NCBI RefSeq assembly: GCF_900105685.1
Contig: NZ_LT629781.1
Coordinates: 62,001-126,000 of the forward strand
Direction of reading: 5' to 3'
Origin: Verrucomicrobium sp. GAS474
GTDB taxonomy: Bacteria > Verrucomicrobiota > Verrucomicrobiia > Methylacidiphilales > GAS474
DNA: 64,000 bases
Made by a program: the position numbers and the translations under genes. A model generated the notes under the pieces. That model did not search any database. It worked only from the letters and a program-made list of their open reading frames with translations, and was not told where the DNA came from. Of the stretch, positions 42,046-53,318 are shown one piece after another; position 1 is the first letter of the stretch; each line of letters opens with the position of its first letter.

Positions 42046-42867
42046 ATGGCCACCACCGCGGTAACCCTCGTTCCCCTCCCCGTCCCAGGCCCCCTCCCCC
42101 CCATCATGAATCTTTACATCGATCTCGACCGTTCCGTCCTCGTCTCCGGCCCGTCGAACAGTGCTGTCGTCACCCAGCTCGCCTTCAAGCGGGGGGACAC
42201 CGCCGCCCTCGCCGTCACCTTCCTCCAGGGGCAGGCCGACGGCGGCTATCTCCCCGTCGTCCTCCCGACGGGGACGGCGTTCAAATTCGGCCTGAAGGCG
42301 CAGGGCCAATACAGCGGGGCCTTCCTCGTCTACACCGATGCCTGGACCGCGCCCGCCGGGGAGGCCACCGCCTACGGCCTCTGCCCCGACTTCCGCTCCG
42401 CCTCGCTCGACACCCTCCTCGACCCCGAGGGGGCGGGCGACCTCCCCCAGGTTTCCCTCATGGGGGAGATCGCGTGGACCCTCCCCTCGGGGCGGAAGGG
42501 AAGCACGCGTACCTTCACCGCCCTCGTCGCCAACGACCTCATCAAGGACACCGAAGGGGCCCCCGCTCCCGCGACCCCCGGCTACTACACCGCGGGAGAG
42601 AGCGACGCCCGGTACCTCCCGAGCAGCCTCGGAGGGATCGTCGACCTCACCGTCGGCCTCCGCACTTACACCGTCGACCTCACCGCCCTGGCTCTCCCCG
42701 CCTCGCCGCGGGGCGCCCTCTTCGGCTTCGTCGCCGCGACGGGGAGCGAGAACACCTTTGGCGCGGTCATGGTCTCCTCCCAGACCACCGCCACCACCCT
42801 CTCCCTCCTCACCACCGCCCTGCCCGACGCCCCCAATTGCCGCCTCGCCTACCTTTTGATCCTCTGA
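42046..42867 (+). CDS. Phage tail-fibre/baseplate-like hypothetical protein
   Basis: I do not recognise a defined family. The 273-residue protein is beta-rich and small-residue-rich, with an N-terminal part built of strands (MNLYIDLDRSVLVSGPSNSA; AFKRGDTAALAVTFLQG) that resembles phage baseplate/fibre N-terminal domains. A mid-protein YYTAGESDARYLPSS closely resembles the YYTKxEsDARYl linker common in phage tail fibres. I chose ATG 42046 (MATTAVTLVPLPVPGP); ATG 42106 (MNLYIDL) is also possible, and the open frame further upstream overlaps the kinase gene. No other phage gene is near, so it may be a domesticated or isolated fibre-like protein. The next gene in the same direction encodes the PEGA membrane protein. 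Confidence 0.6.
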   Translation: MATTAVTLVPLPVPGPLPPIMNLYIDLDRSVLVSGPSNSAVVTQLAFKRGDTAALAVTFLQGQADGGYLPVVLPTGTAFKFGLKAQGQYSGAFLVYTDAWTAPAGEATAYGLCPDFRSASLDTLLDPEGAGDLPQVSLMGEIAWTLPSGRKGSTRTFTALVANDLIKDTEGAPAPATPGYYTAGESDARYLPSSLGGIVDLTVGLRTYTVDLTALALPASPRGALFGFVAATGSENTFGAVMVSSQTTATTLSLLTTALPDAPNCRLAYLLIL

Positions 42868-42968
42868 GTATCGATTTTTCCATAAAAACCGGTCAAAACA
42901 GAATTAAGTAGTTCCACCTGAATCATTCCCCGAGCGATTCCCTTGCCTAAAAACGCGACTTCCGATAA

Positions 42969-45587
<2,619 letters not shown>

Positions 45588-45674
45588 GAGGCCTTCGGGA
45601 CGGGGATGCCTCCCCTGCATCAGGGGAAGACGGAGAGGCGCTTCAAGCTTCCGAGGGGTTTGCCCCGGTCGATC

Positions 45675-46604
45675 TTACCCGTCGGAAAGCAGATCGTTCA
45701 TCTCCTTTTCAAGCAGATCGAGGATGTGGTCGGCAGCGTTGTTTCCCTTCGCCGGCGTCGCCGTGTTGTAGCGAGTCTGGGGGTAATTCATCAACAGCAG
45801 CCGCTCGAGCTTGCTGATCCAGGAACGATGCCGCGGGATGATGATCCGCAGATGGGTCGCCTCCTCCAGCCAGACCTTGTGCCGATGCTCGTTCAGACGC
45901 CGTCCCAGATTCGACTCTCCCCCGCCCGCCTTGCCGATGTAGAGGTACTTCTTGTTCGCCTTGAAACAATAGCAGCCCGCCTCGTCGATGAGCTTCGCTT
46001 CGGTGAGCCATTGCTTGGCATCGGCATACTTCTCGTCGCAGTTGCTTCCCCTGAGCTTCCGCTGAATGTCGCAATCCTTCCACACCAGGGCCCGTATCCA
46101 CTGGTCGTAGGTTCGATCCTTCTGCCAATAAGCCAAAATCGATTCATTCACCCGCGCCTTGATCAGCTTGGCCTGCTTGCGGGTCGTCTCATAGGCGGGA
46201 TCGAGATCGATCGCCCTGATTTGGCTGATCAACGACTCCCGCTGGGCTTTCCAGAGCAAGTCGAGGTCGGCGCGGATGACCTTGAGCAGCTGATATTTGC
46301 TGAGATCCTTTTCGCCCTCTTCCTCCGCCTCGCCGTCGTCGTCGCTCCCCGCTTCGGCGATGGCCTGATGATCGACCGGACGTTCTTCATCGACAGGAGG
46401 CAGTTCGGGGATCGCCGCCGTCGTCATCTCCACCGTCTCCTCCGAAAACCGGACACTCCCCAACGGGATCCAATCCTTTTCCCCCGCGGGACAAACCTGC
46501 GTTTCGGGAGCCAGCTTTTGCGAAAGCAGGAGTTCTTTCATCTCCCTTTCGGAATGAGGCCCGTCGACCGTTTGTCCGTCTAGACAGTAAAAATATTCTT
46601 TCAT
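45675..46604 (-). CDS. GYF_2 domain - GIY-YIG nuclease fusion protein
   Basis: The 309-residue protein starts with a GYF_2-type domain (residues 3-52: YFYCLDGQTVDGPHSEREMK, LLLSQKLAPETQV, DWIPLGS), seen in many bacterial membrane or signalling proteins as an adaptor. An acidic linker (about 85-100) and a helical middle region follow. The C-terminal part is a GIY-YIG nuclease domain with GCY (210-212), YIG (222-224), Arg235/236 in NLGRRLNEH, the metal-binding Glu267 in SKLERLLLMNY and Asn280, so all key residues are present. The combination is unusual. It could cut or process DNA, but no partner is evident. It is divergent from the potassium channel gene, with 58 bp between starts. Confidence 0.78.
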   Translation of the reverse strand: MKEYFYCLDGQTVDGPHSEREMKELLLSQKLAPETQVCPAGEKDWIPLGSVRFSEETVEMTTAAIPELPPVDEERPVDHQAIAEAGSDDDGEAEEEGEKDLSKYQLLKVIRADLDLLWKAQRESLISQIRAIDLDPAYETTRKQAKLIKARVNESILAYWQKDRTYDQWIRALVWKDCDIQRKLRGSNCDEKYADAKQWLTEAKLIDEAGCYCFKANKKYLYIGKAGGGESNLGRRLNEHRHKVWLEEATHLRIIIPRHRSWISKLERLLLMNYPQTRYNTATPAKGNNAADHILDLLEKEMNDLLSDG

Positions 46605-46662
46605 AAGGAGGTTGGAGTTTCACGCTGGCAGCACAAACAGAGATAATGTATGGAGTACAATT

Positions 46663-47415
46663 ATGATCCATCAAGCGAATAAGTCCGAGTTGACCAGGGA
46701 AGGCATCGGCTTCTTCGATCTTTTTGTTTTCCTCCTCTCGCTCTATGTCATTGCCGAGTTGGTCGCCGAAAGTCTTCTCGACCTCGACCGGGAACTTTTG
46801 AAGCTGCTCCAGAAAATCGATTTCGCCGTCTGCCTGATCTTTCTCTACGACTTTGCCCTCCGCTTCATCAAGGCCCCCAACAAGCTGAAGTTCATGCGCT
46901 GGGGATGGATCGATCTGGTGTCGAGCATCCCGGCCTGGAACGGCTTCTTCGTCGGCCGGGCGCTCCGCATTTTCCGCCTCCTGAGGTTGATCCGCGCCTA
47001 TCGCTCGTTCCAATCCCTCATCAGCCATCTTTTCAAGAACGTCCCGCAAGGCACGCTGACCTCGCTGATCATCGTCACGTTTTTCCTCATCCTCTTCTCC
47101 TCGATCGCCGTTCTTTCCTTCGAGCGGGATTCCCCGGGATCGAATATTCGGAGCGCGGGCGATGCCTTGTGGTGGACGATGACGACGATCACCACGGTCG
47201 GCTACGGGGATCACTATCCCGTTTCGCTGGAAGGACGGATCGTCGCCGTGCTCCTCATGGTCGCGGGCGCGGGCATCTTCGGGACCTTCACCGCCGTCGT
47301 CTCCTCGATGTTCATCCGCACCCCGAAAAAAGTTCCCGCCGAAATCGAGGAACAATTAGTGGAGATCCGCCAGCTCCTGGAAGAACTGAAGGCGCAGAAG
47401 CAACAGAAGGGATGA
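46663..47415 (+). CDS. Voltage-gated-type potassium channel
   Basis: Six-transmembrane ion channel subunit of 250 residues. The start ATG 46663 has GGAG 7 bases upstream and is preferred to the upstream TTG. Membrane helices S1-S3 lie in the first 90 residues. S4 has Arg at every third position (Arg99, 102, 105, 108, 111, 114 in RALRIFRLLRLIRAYR), the hallmark of a voltage sensor. The pore helix and selectivity filter are WWTMTTITTVGYGDHYP with TVGYGD at 178-183. A short C-terminal coiled-coil (EIEEQLVEIRQLLEELKAQK) could assemble the tetramer. There is no RCK/TrkA domain. Probably in the inner membrane. Confidence 0.92.
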   Translation: MIHQANKSELTREGIGFFDLFVFLLSLYVIAELVAESLLDLDRELLKLLQKIDFAVCLIFLYDFALRFIKAPNKLKFMRWGWIDLVSSIPAWNGFFVGRALRIFRLLRLIRAYRSFQSLISHLFKNVPQGTLTSLIIVTFFLILFSSIAVLSFERDSPGSNIRSAGDALWWTMTTITTVGYGDHYPVSLEGRIVAVLLMVAGAGIFGTFTAVVSSMFIRTPKKVPAEIEEQLVEIRQLLEELKAQKQQKG

Positions 47416-47419
47416 GAAA

Positions 47420-48406
47420 CTAAACCGCCTGCTCCGTGAACACCCGGCGGATGACTTCCTCGACGGGGACTTCCTCGATCGTGATGTCGTCGGGGCGGAG
47501 GTCGGTGAGGATGCGGGGGGTGATGGTGGTCAGTTCGGCGCGGGGGACGCGGAGGCGGAGCTGGGTCGGCTCCTGCTCCAGGACTTCGCCGTAGGCGGAG
47601 AGGTCGGCGGGGAGCGCGGGGGTGCCGTTCCAGCGGAGGCCGACGATCTTGTGGGAGGCGAAGCGGTCGGTGATGCCGCTGAGGTCGCCGTCGTAGAAGA
47701 GCTTGCCGTGGTCGATAATGAGGACGCGGCGGCAGAGCTCCTCGATATCCCGCATGTAGTGGGAGGTGAGGACGGTGGTGACTTTCTTTTCCTTCGCGTA
47801 GGCCCCGAGGAAGTCGCGGACTTTCTGGTGGGAGACGACGTCGAGGCCGATGGTCGGCTCGTCGAGGAAGAGGACGCGGGGCTCGTGGAGGAGGGCGGCG
47901 ACGATCTCGAATTTCATCCGTTCCCCGAGGGAGAGCTCCCGGACCATGACGTGGAGCTTTTCCTTCACGCCGAGCCAGTCGACCAGCTCGTCGAGGACCC
48001 GCTTCGAGCGGACGGGATCGAGGCCGTAGAGGGACCGGTTCAGGTTGAGCGATTCGAGGGCGGGGAGGTCCCACCAGAGCTGGTTCTTCTGCCCCATGAC
48101 GAGGGCGAACTGGCGGCGGAAGGCGTCCTTCCGTTCCCACGGGCGGTAGCCGAGGATGCGGGCCTCGCCCGAGGTGGGATGGAGGAGGCCGGAGAGCATC
48201 TTCAGCACGGTGGTCTTCCCCGCGCCGTTGGGGCCGAGGAAGCCGACGAGTTCCCCTTCCTCGATGTTGAAGGTGACGGTGTCGGCGGCGCGGGTTTCCT
48301 CGAAGCGGCGCCGGTAGAGGCCGCGCAAGGCCCCGAGGAAGCCGGGCTCCTTGTGGTAGGTGCGGTAGACCTTCGTGAGGCCGCTGACCTCGATGATGGG
48401 GGGCAT
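47420..48406 (-). CDS. ABC transporter ATP-binding protein
   Basis: Nucleotide-binding subunit of 328 residues. Walker A is GFLGPNGAGKTTVLKML, the signature is LSLGERMKFEIVAALLHEP, Walker B is VLFLDEPTIGLD and the switch His is in TTVLTSHYMRDIEEL. The N-terminal insertion FLGALRGLYRRRFEETRA and the C-terminal regulatory tail (EELTTITPRI-like) fit the subgroup that works with DUF990-type ABC-2 permeases. No permease gene is adjacent; downstream is the oppositely oriented channel gene. It begins 17 bp after sufT and may be transcribed with it. Cargo unknown. Confidence 0.9.
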   Translation of the reverse strand: MPPIIEVSGLTKVYRTYHKEPGFLGALRGLYRRRFEETRAADTVTFNIEEGELVGFLGPNGAGKTTVLKMLSGLLHPTSGEARILGYRPWERKDAFRRQFALVMGQKNQLWWDLPALESLNLNRSLYGLDPVRSKRVLDELVDWLGVKEKLHVMVRELSLGERMKFEIVAALLHEPRVLFLDEPTIGLDVVSHQKVRDFLGAYAKEKKVTTVLTSHYMRDIEELCRRVLIIDHGKLFYDGDLSGITDRFASHKIVGLRWNGTPALPADLSAYGEVLEQEPTQLRLRVPRAELTTITPRILTDLRPDDITIEEVPVEEVIRRVFTEQAV

Positions 48407-48423
48407 GGGCGGGACTCTGATCG

Positions 48424-48978
48424 TCAGATCAGGCCAAGCTGCATTTTGCCGACTTCGCTGATCATCCCCTGGTTCCACGGCGGGCTCCAGACGAGGTCGA
48501 CCTGGGCGTTGGCGATGCCGGGAAGATCGAGGATCTTCTGCCGGGCGTCGCCCGCGATGACGGGGCCCATGCCGCAGCCAGGGGCGGTGAGGGTCATCTG
48601 GATGACGACCTTGTGCTTCCCTTCGTCGGCCCCTTCGGAGAGCTTCTCGATCTTGCAATCGTAGACGAGGCCGAGGTCGACGATGTTGACGGGGATCTCG
48701 GGATCGAAGACGAGGCGGAGCTGCTTGAAGACGGTCTCCTCGTCGATGACGCAGGGCTCGCCACTCTCGGCGGCGGCGGCGGGGACTTCCTTCCCGAGGG
48801 CGTCGCCGTCCTTCGCGTCGATGCGGACGAGGTAGGCGTCGGCGAAGAGGACGGTGTAGGAGCCGCCGAGCGACTGGGTGATGACGACAGAGCCGCCCGC
48901 GGGCAGTTCCATCGGGTCGCCACTGGGGATCTTCACCGCGCGGACGGCGCGGGACAGGATGATCTTTTCTTCGCTCAT
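48424..48978 (-). CDS. sufT: Iron-sulfur cluster assembly accessory protein SufT (MIP18/DUF59)
   Basis: DUF59-family protein that helps in Fe-S cluster maturation. The 184-residue protein has an N-terminal extension typical of SufT (IILSRAVRAVKIPSGDPMEL) and the DUF59 core with VFDPEIPVNIVDLGLVYDC, then MTLTAPGCGMGPVIAGDA containing the conserved Cys. The C-terminus is VDLVWSPPWNQGMISEVGK. It is on the same strand as sufCBD but separated from sufD by a 336-bp gap that holds repeat copy B. It may have lost, or gained, its own promoter through that insertion. Confidence 0.88.
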   Translation of the reverse strand: MSEEKIILSRAVRAVKIPSGDPMELPAGGSVVITQSLGGSYTVLFADAYLVRIDAKDGDALGKEVPAAAAESGEPCVIDEETVFKQLRLVFDPEIPVNIVDLGLVYDCKIEKLSEGADEGKHKVVIQMTLTAPGCGMGPVIAGDARQKILDLPGIANAQVDLVWSPPWNQGMISEVGKMQLGLI

Positions 48979-49017
48979 GAGGGGAGAAGGATAACGCGGG
49001 ATAGAGCGGGTGGCAAA

Positions 49018-49300
49018 CACCGAAGAGGCGATACGCTCTCCCAATAGGAGTCTGGGCGTATTGGCCCCGTCTCTCCCTATCGCTCGTATCCTCGGGCGTA
49101 CCGGAACCATCCGATTTTAATCCAGTGAGAAGACGAGGCGCCGCCAAAGCGCGTCCGCCTAGTTCAGGCCCTCAGAGGGGGAGGTTCCAGGAGGGGCAAA
49201 GCCCCTCTTGGGCTATAAAGCGGGTCGCCTCCAGCTGTACAGGGTTGACCGCGCCAGCCCCGAAGGGCCGCCCCGCTCCCCCCCCGCATTCAGGGAAGCG
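49018..49300 (+). repeat. Intergenic repeat family 1, copy B
   Basis: Lies in the 336-bp gap between the sufD stop (49315) and the sufT start (48978). It is nearly collinear with copy A for about 280 bp; shared blocks include CTCTCCCAATAGGAGTCTGG, GGGCGTATTGGCCC, GCCAAAGCGCGTCCGCC, GGCTATAAAGCGG and GTACAGGGTTGACCGCGC. The core hairpin reads GAGGGGCAAAGCCCCTC. The right-hand module CGCTTGGGAGAAACC of copy A is missing. CCAATA and TATTGG form a small palindrome at the left end. Nothing else is seen in this gap. Confidence 0.8.
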
Positions 49301-49314
49301 CCCCGCCTGCCAGA

Positions 49315-50685
49315 TCAAGCCGCCCGATCGTACTTCTTCTCGATCAACTCGTGCAGTTCCTCCGAGAGCGCCGCATCGCCAAGGCGGTGCAATACCTCAT
49401 CGAAGAACCCAAGAACGAACAAACGACGCGCGATGGAAAGCGGAATCCCACGCTGGGCCATGTAGAAGACTTCCTCCCCCCGGATCGGCCCGCCCGTCGA
49501 GCCGTGGGTGCAGCGGACGTCGTTCGCCTCGATCTGCAAGCCGGGAAGCGAATTCGCCTCGGCCCCCTCGCTCAGGAGGAGGTTCGGATTGCTCTGGTAG
49601 GCATCGGTCTGCTGCGCGCCGGGGTCGACGGCGATCATCCCGGCGAAGACGGTCTTCGCGGTGTCGGCCAAGGCGTTCTTGTAGAGGAGGTCGCTGGTGG
49701 TGTGGTCGGCGACGTGTTCCTGGTAGGTCCGCTGGTCGAAGATCTGCGTCCCGGTGGCGGCGGTGAGGGAGAGCATGTCGCTCCGGCTTCCGGCGCCGAG
49801 CATCCGGCTCTTGTTCTCGACGCGGGAGTAGGCCCCGCCGAGGTTGAGGGCGAAGCTGAGGGCCGAGCCGTCCCGCTCGACGGCGGTCGAGCCGGTCTGG
49901 AAGGAGCGGACGGCCTCGTCGAAGTTCTGGATGGCGATGGAGCGGATCTTCGCGCCGGTCGCGGCATGGAGGTCGACGGAGCCGACGCTGAAGCCGCCCT
50001 TGGCCGCGGTTAGGGAGCCGTAGTGGACGACGATCTCGGCCTTGCTGTTCGCCTCGGCGACGACGAGGGTGTGGGGGAAGATGGCGGCGCCCGACTCGCC
50101 GATCCAGTGGTGGACCTCGACGGGGGCGGCGATCTCGACCCCCTTGGGGATGTAGAGGAAGGCCCCGGCGCGGCAGTAGGCGCGGTGGAGGGCCTCGAAC
50201 TTCGCCCCGCCCAGCGTCGTGGCGTGGGTCATGAAGTACTTCTCGACGAGGGCCGAGTGGGTCTTCAGGGCCTCGGAGAAGGGGAGGAAGATCACGCCCT
50301 GGGAGAGGAGCTCGCCCGGGAGGGCGCGGAAGAAGAGCTGCTCGTCATTGGCGAAGGCGAGGGCGGCGACGGCCTTCGACTTGGCGGCGCGGGCGAGGAG
50401 GCGGTCTTTCGCCTCCTGGCGGGCGGCGGCGGAGAGGGGGACCCCGGCGGTGTAGCCGTCGAGGGTCAGCTTCGTCGTGTCGGTGAAGCGCCACGCCTCG
50501 TCCTTCCGCTTCGGCATGGGGAGGGCGGCGAAGCGGTTCCACGCCTCCTGCTGGCCGACGCGCCACCACTGGGGAAGGCCCGCCACGGTGGCGGCTTCGA
50601 AGTCGGGGGCGGTCGTGATCGGCTGGGGGGCGGAGGGGAAGGCTTGCACTGCGCTATCGCACGGTTCTGAGACAGTCTGGGACAT
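49315..50685 (-). CDS. sufD: Fe-S cluster assembly scaffold subunit SufD
   Basis: SufD pairs with SufB in the SufBC2D complex that builds Fe-S clusters. The 456-residue protein has an N-terminal helical part (PMPKRKDEAWRFTDTTKL) and the long beta-helix core, with GVEIAAPVEVHHWIGESGAA, NLGGAYSRVENKSRMLGAGS and the C-terminal KCTHGS-like DVRCTHGSTGGPIRGEEVFY and MAQRGIPLSIARRLFVLGF. The conserved His in CTHG corresponds to the SufD residue implicated in cluster formation. It follows sufB by 30 bp. Confidence 0.93.
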   Translation of the reverse strand: MSQTVSEPCDSAVQAFPSAPQPITTAPDFEAATVAGLPQWWRVGQQEAWNRFAALPMPKRKDEAWRFTDTTKLTLDGYTAGVPLSAAARQEAKDRLLARAAKSKAVAALAFANDEQLFFRALPGELLSQGVIFLPFSEALKTHSALVEKYFMTHATTLGGAKFEALHRAYCRAGAFLYIPKGVEIAAPVEVHHWIGESGAAIFPHTLVVAEANSKAEIVVHYGSLTAAKGGFSVGSVDLHAATGAKIRSIAIQNFDEAVRSFQTGSTAVERDGSALSFALNLGGAYSRVENKSRMLGAGSRSDMLSLTAATGTQIFDQRTYQEHVADHTTSDLLYKNALADTAKTVFAGMIAVDPGAQQTDAYQSNPNLLLSEGAEANSLPGLQIEANDVRCTHGSTGGPIRGEEVFYMAQRGIPLSIARRLFVLGFFDEVLHRLGDAALSEELHELIEKKYDRAA

Positions 50686-50715
50686 GGGGAAGGGAAGAGG
50701 AAGGACAGGCGGAAC

Positions 50716-52143
50716 TTAGCCGACGGAACCTTCCATTTCGAGTTCGATGAGGCGCTTCAGCTCGACGCTGTATTCGAGCGGGAACTGCTGGACGAGGTCG
50801 TTGACGAAGCCGTTCACGGCAAGGCTCATCGCGGCCGCCTCGGAGAGGCCTCGCTGCTGCATGTAGAAGATCTGCTCGGCGTTGACCTTGCTGACGCTCG
50901 CCTCGTGCTGGACGGAGTTGCCGTCGCCCTTGATGGTGATCGCGGGGTAGGTGTCGGTCCGGGAGTTGGTGTTGATCAGGAGGGCGTCGCACTCGGTGTT
51001 GTTCTTGCAACCCTTGAGGTGCGAGGGCATGTGGACCTGGCCCCGGTAGCTGGAGCGGCCCTTGCCGACGCTGATGCTCTTCGCGACGATGGAGCTGGTG
51101 GTGTCGTCGGCCTGGTGGATCATCTTCGCGCCGGTGTCCTGGTGCTGGCCGTCGTTGGCCAGGGCGATGCTGATGACCTCGCCGCGGGCGCGCTTCCCCT
51201 TCATGACGACGCCGGGGTACTTCATCGTGAGGCGGGAACCGATGTTGCAGTCGATCCACTTCACCTCGGCGTCCTCCATCGCGATGCCGCGCTTGGTGAC
51301 GAGGTTGAAGACGTTGGCGCTCCAGTTCTGGACGGTGATGTACTGGATCTTCGCGCCCTTCAGCGCGACGAGCTCGACGACGGCGCTGTGGAGCGTCGCG
51401 GTCTCGAACTTCGGGGCGGTGCAGCCCTCCATGTAGACGACCTCGGCCCCCTCGTCGGCGATGATGAGGGTCCGCTCGAACTGGCCGAAGTTCTCCGCGT
51501 TGATGCGGAAGTAGGCCTGGAGCGGGTGGCTGACCTTCACGCCCGGGGGGACGTAGATGAAGGAGCCGCCGCTGAAGACGGCGCTGTTCAGCGCGGCGAA
51601 CTTGTTGTCGCCGGTCGGGATGACCTTGCCGAACCACTTCTTGAAGATCTCGGGGTGCTTCTGGAGGCCCTCGGTGCTGCCGACGAAGATGACGCCCTGC
51701 TCGCCGACGGCGGCCTTGATGTTGGAATAGGCGGCCTCGCTGTCGAACTGGGCCTCGACGCCGGCGAGGAACTTCCGCTCCTGCTCGGGGATGCCGAGGC
51801 GCTCGAAGGTGTTCTTGATGTCGTCGGGGACGTCTTCCCACGACCGCTTCGGCTGCTGGCCCTGGGAGAGGTAGTAGCGGATCTTGTCGAAGTCGATCGC
51901 CTCGAGGTCCTTCGTCGCCCAATGGGTCGGCATCGGCATCTCCTGGAAGGTCTTCAGCGCCTTCTTGCGGAATTCGCGGATCCAGTCGGGATCGCCCTTC
52001 ACGTCGGAGATGTAGTCGACGGTCTTCTCGGAAAGGCCGACCCCCGCGTCGAAGGCGTAATCCATCTTGTAATGGAAATCGCCGACGCCCCGCCCGAGAT
52101 CGAAATCGACTTCGGGTTTGAGTTCTTCAGTTTCGGTGGCCAT
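50716..52143 (-). CDS. sufB: Fe-S cluster assembly scaffold subunit SufB
   Basis: Core scaffold of the SUF system, 475 residues, the normal SufB size. It has [20 protein letters not shown] near the N-terminus, [12 protein letters not shown]-like sequence, [20 protein letters not shown], and [20 protein letters not shown] with the conserved Cys that receives sulfur. [20 protein letters not shown] and [20 protein letters not shown] are the C-terminal signature. It lies 22 bp after sufC and 30 bp before sufD. Confidence 0.96.
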   Translation of the reverse strand: MATETEELKPEVDFDLGRGVGDFHYKMDYAFDAGVGLSEKTVDYISDVKGDPDWIREFRKKALKTFQEMPMPTHWATKDLEAIDFDKIRYYLSQGQQPKRSWEDVPDDIKNTFERLGIPEQERKFLAGVEAQFDSEAAYSNIKAAVGEQGVIFVGSTEGLQKHPEIFKKWFGKVIPTGDNKFAALNSAVFSGGSFIYVPPGVKVSHPLQAYFRINAENFGQFERTLIIADEGAEVVYMEGCTAPKFETATLHSAVVELVALKGAKIQYITVQNWSANVFNLVTKRGIAMEDAEVKWIDCNIGSRLTMKYPGVVMKGKRARGEVISIALANDGQHQDTGAKMIHQADDTTSSIVAKSISVGKGRSSYRGQVHMPSHLKGCKNNTECDALLINTNSRTDTYPAITIKGDGNSVQHEASVSKVNAEQIFYMQQRGLSEAAAMSLAVNGFVNDLVQQFPLEYSVELKRLIELEMEGSVG

Positions 52144-52165
52144 GGGGGTGGTTCGGTGGAGGGAA

Positions 52166-52906
52166 TTAGACCGCGGCGAGTTCGCCGTAGCCTTCTTTTT
52201 CGAGCTTCTTCGCGAGTTCCTTGTCGCCCGTCTGGACGATGCGGCCGCCCGCGAGGATGTGGACCTTGTCCGGCACGATGTAATCGAGCAGGCGCTGGTA
52301 GTGGGTGATGACGAGGATGCCGAGGCTGGGGCCGCGGAGTGCGTTGACGCCGTTGGAGACGATGCGGAGGGCGTCGATGTCGAGGCCGGAGTCGGTCTCG
52401 TCGAGGATCGCGTAGGCCGGTTCGAGCATCGCCATCTGGAGGATCTCGTTCTTCTTCTTCTCGCCGCCGGAGAACCCTTCGTTCACGTTGCGGGCGGTGA
52501 GATCCTTCGGCATCTCGAGGAGGGCCATCTTCTCGCGGATCTTCTTGTAAAACGCGACGGCGTCGATGTCCTCGCCCTCGGGGAGGCGGGCCTGGAGGGC
52601 GGCGCGGATGAAGGTCGCGATGGAGACCCCGGCGATCTCGCTCGGATACTGGAAGGCCATGAAGAGGCCCTTCCGGGCGCGGACGTCGGGCTCGAGTTCG
52701 AGGATGTTCTCGCCGTCGAGGAGGACCTCGCCGCCGGTGACGGTGTAATCGGGATGGCCGGCGATGATTTTCGCCAGGGTGCTCTTGCCCGCGCCGTTCG
52801 GCCCCATGATGGCGTGGACCTCGCCCTTGGGGACTTCGAGGTTCAGGCCGCGAAGGATTTCCCGATCCCCGATCGAGGCGTGCAAGTCTTTAATGATCAA
52901 ACTCAT
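52166..52906 (-). CDS. sufC: Fe-S cluster assembly ATPase SufC
   Basis: ABC-type ATPase of the SufBC2D complex, 246 residues. Walker A is [18 protein letters not shown], the SufC-typical signature is [20 protein letters not shown], Walker B is [20 protein letters not shown] and the switch His is in [15 protein letters not shown]. It is the first gene of the sufCBD operon. SufS, SufU/SufE and SufR are not in the window. The 231 bp upstream (52907-53137) would hold the promoter; I recognise no regulator site there. Confidence 0.96.
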   Translation of the reverse strand: MSLIIKDLHASIGDREILRGLNLEVPKGEVHAIMGPNGAGKSTLAKIIAGHPDYTVTGGEVLLDGENILELEPDVRARKGLFMAFQYPSEIAGVSIATFIRAALQARLPEGEDIDAVAFYKKIREKMALLEMPKDLTARNVNEGFSGGEKKKNEILQMAMLEPAYAILDETDSGLDIDALRIVSNGVNALRGPSLGILVITHYQRLLDYIVPDKVHILAGGRIVQTGDKELAKKLEKEGYGELAAV

Positions 52907-53137
52907 ATTGAAAGTGGTCTATCCTACCCCACCGGGGGAGGGAGCGCAATCGCTCTATCCACATGAGGATCAAGAACTCCGGTTCTTTTGGCAACTTCTT
53001 TTGGTGGCTTTTGTCTCTTTCTTGCGGTTTACGGTCTTTCTTTGGCCGTATCCCAGCCTTGCTTCAAAGGGGGGACCGATAAAACATTGCCTCCCTGTCC
53101 GCCCCCCCCCATCATCCCATTCCCCGATGGGGCGTAA

Positions 53138-53211
53138 CGGAGCGTAGCTCAGTCTGGTAGAGTGCTAGCTTTGGGAGCTAGATGTCGCAGGTTCGAATCC
53201 TGTCGCTCCGA
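53138..53211 (+). tRNA. tRNA-Pro (anticodon TGG)
   Basis: A complete 74-nt cloverleaf. The acceptor stem CGGAGCG pairs with CGCTCCG. The D arm is GCTC/GAGT. The anticodon stem CTAGC/GCTAG encloses the loop TTTGGGA, giving anticodon TGG with the G37 typical of tRNA-Pro. The T arm GCAGG-TTCGAAT-CCTGT is standard. The discriminator base is A and CCA is not encoded. It reads proline CCA codons (and probably other CCN). Confidence 0.96.
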
Positions 53212-53292
53212 CGCCCGACCGACGGGGCTAGAAGCGAAAAGCTCATCCCGCCGGAGGCCCAATTCGGATGGCGGAGGGGTCCACGGGGCCGC

Positions 53293-53307
53293 AATCCTGT
53301 CGCTCCG
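53293..53307 (+). repeat. Direct duplication of the tRNA-Pro 3' end (att-like)
   Basis: AATCCTGTCGCTCCG here repeats exactly bases 53196-53210 of the tRNA gene, 97 bp further on and in the same orientation. Duplication of a tRNA 3' end is the usual trace left by integration of a mobile element at an attB site. Repeat copy C begins about 12 bp beyond it. Confidence 0.6.
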
Positions 53308-53318
53308 GGCGGTACCAA

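Noticed and set aside
45611-45627. Terminator after the PEGA gene
   Set aside because: TCCCCTG/CAGGGGA can pair, but no T-run follows on either strand.
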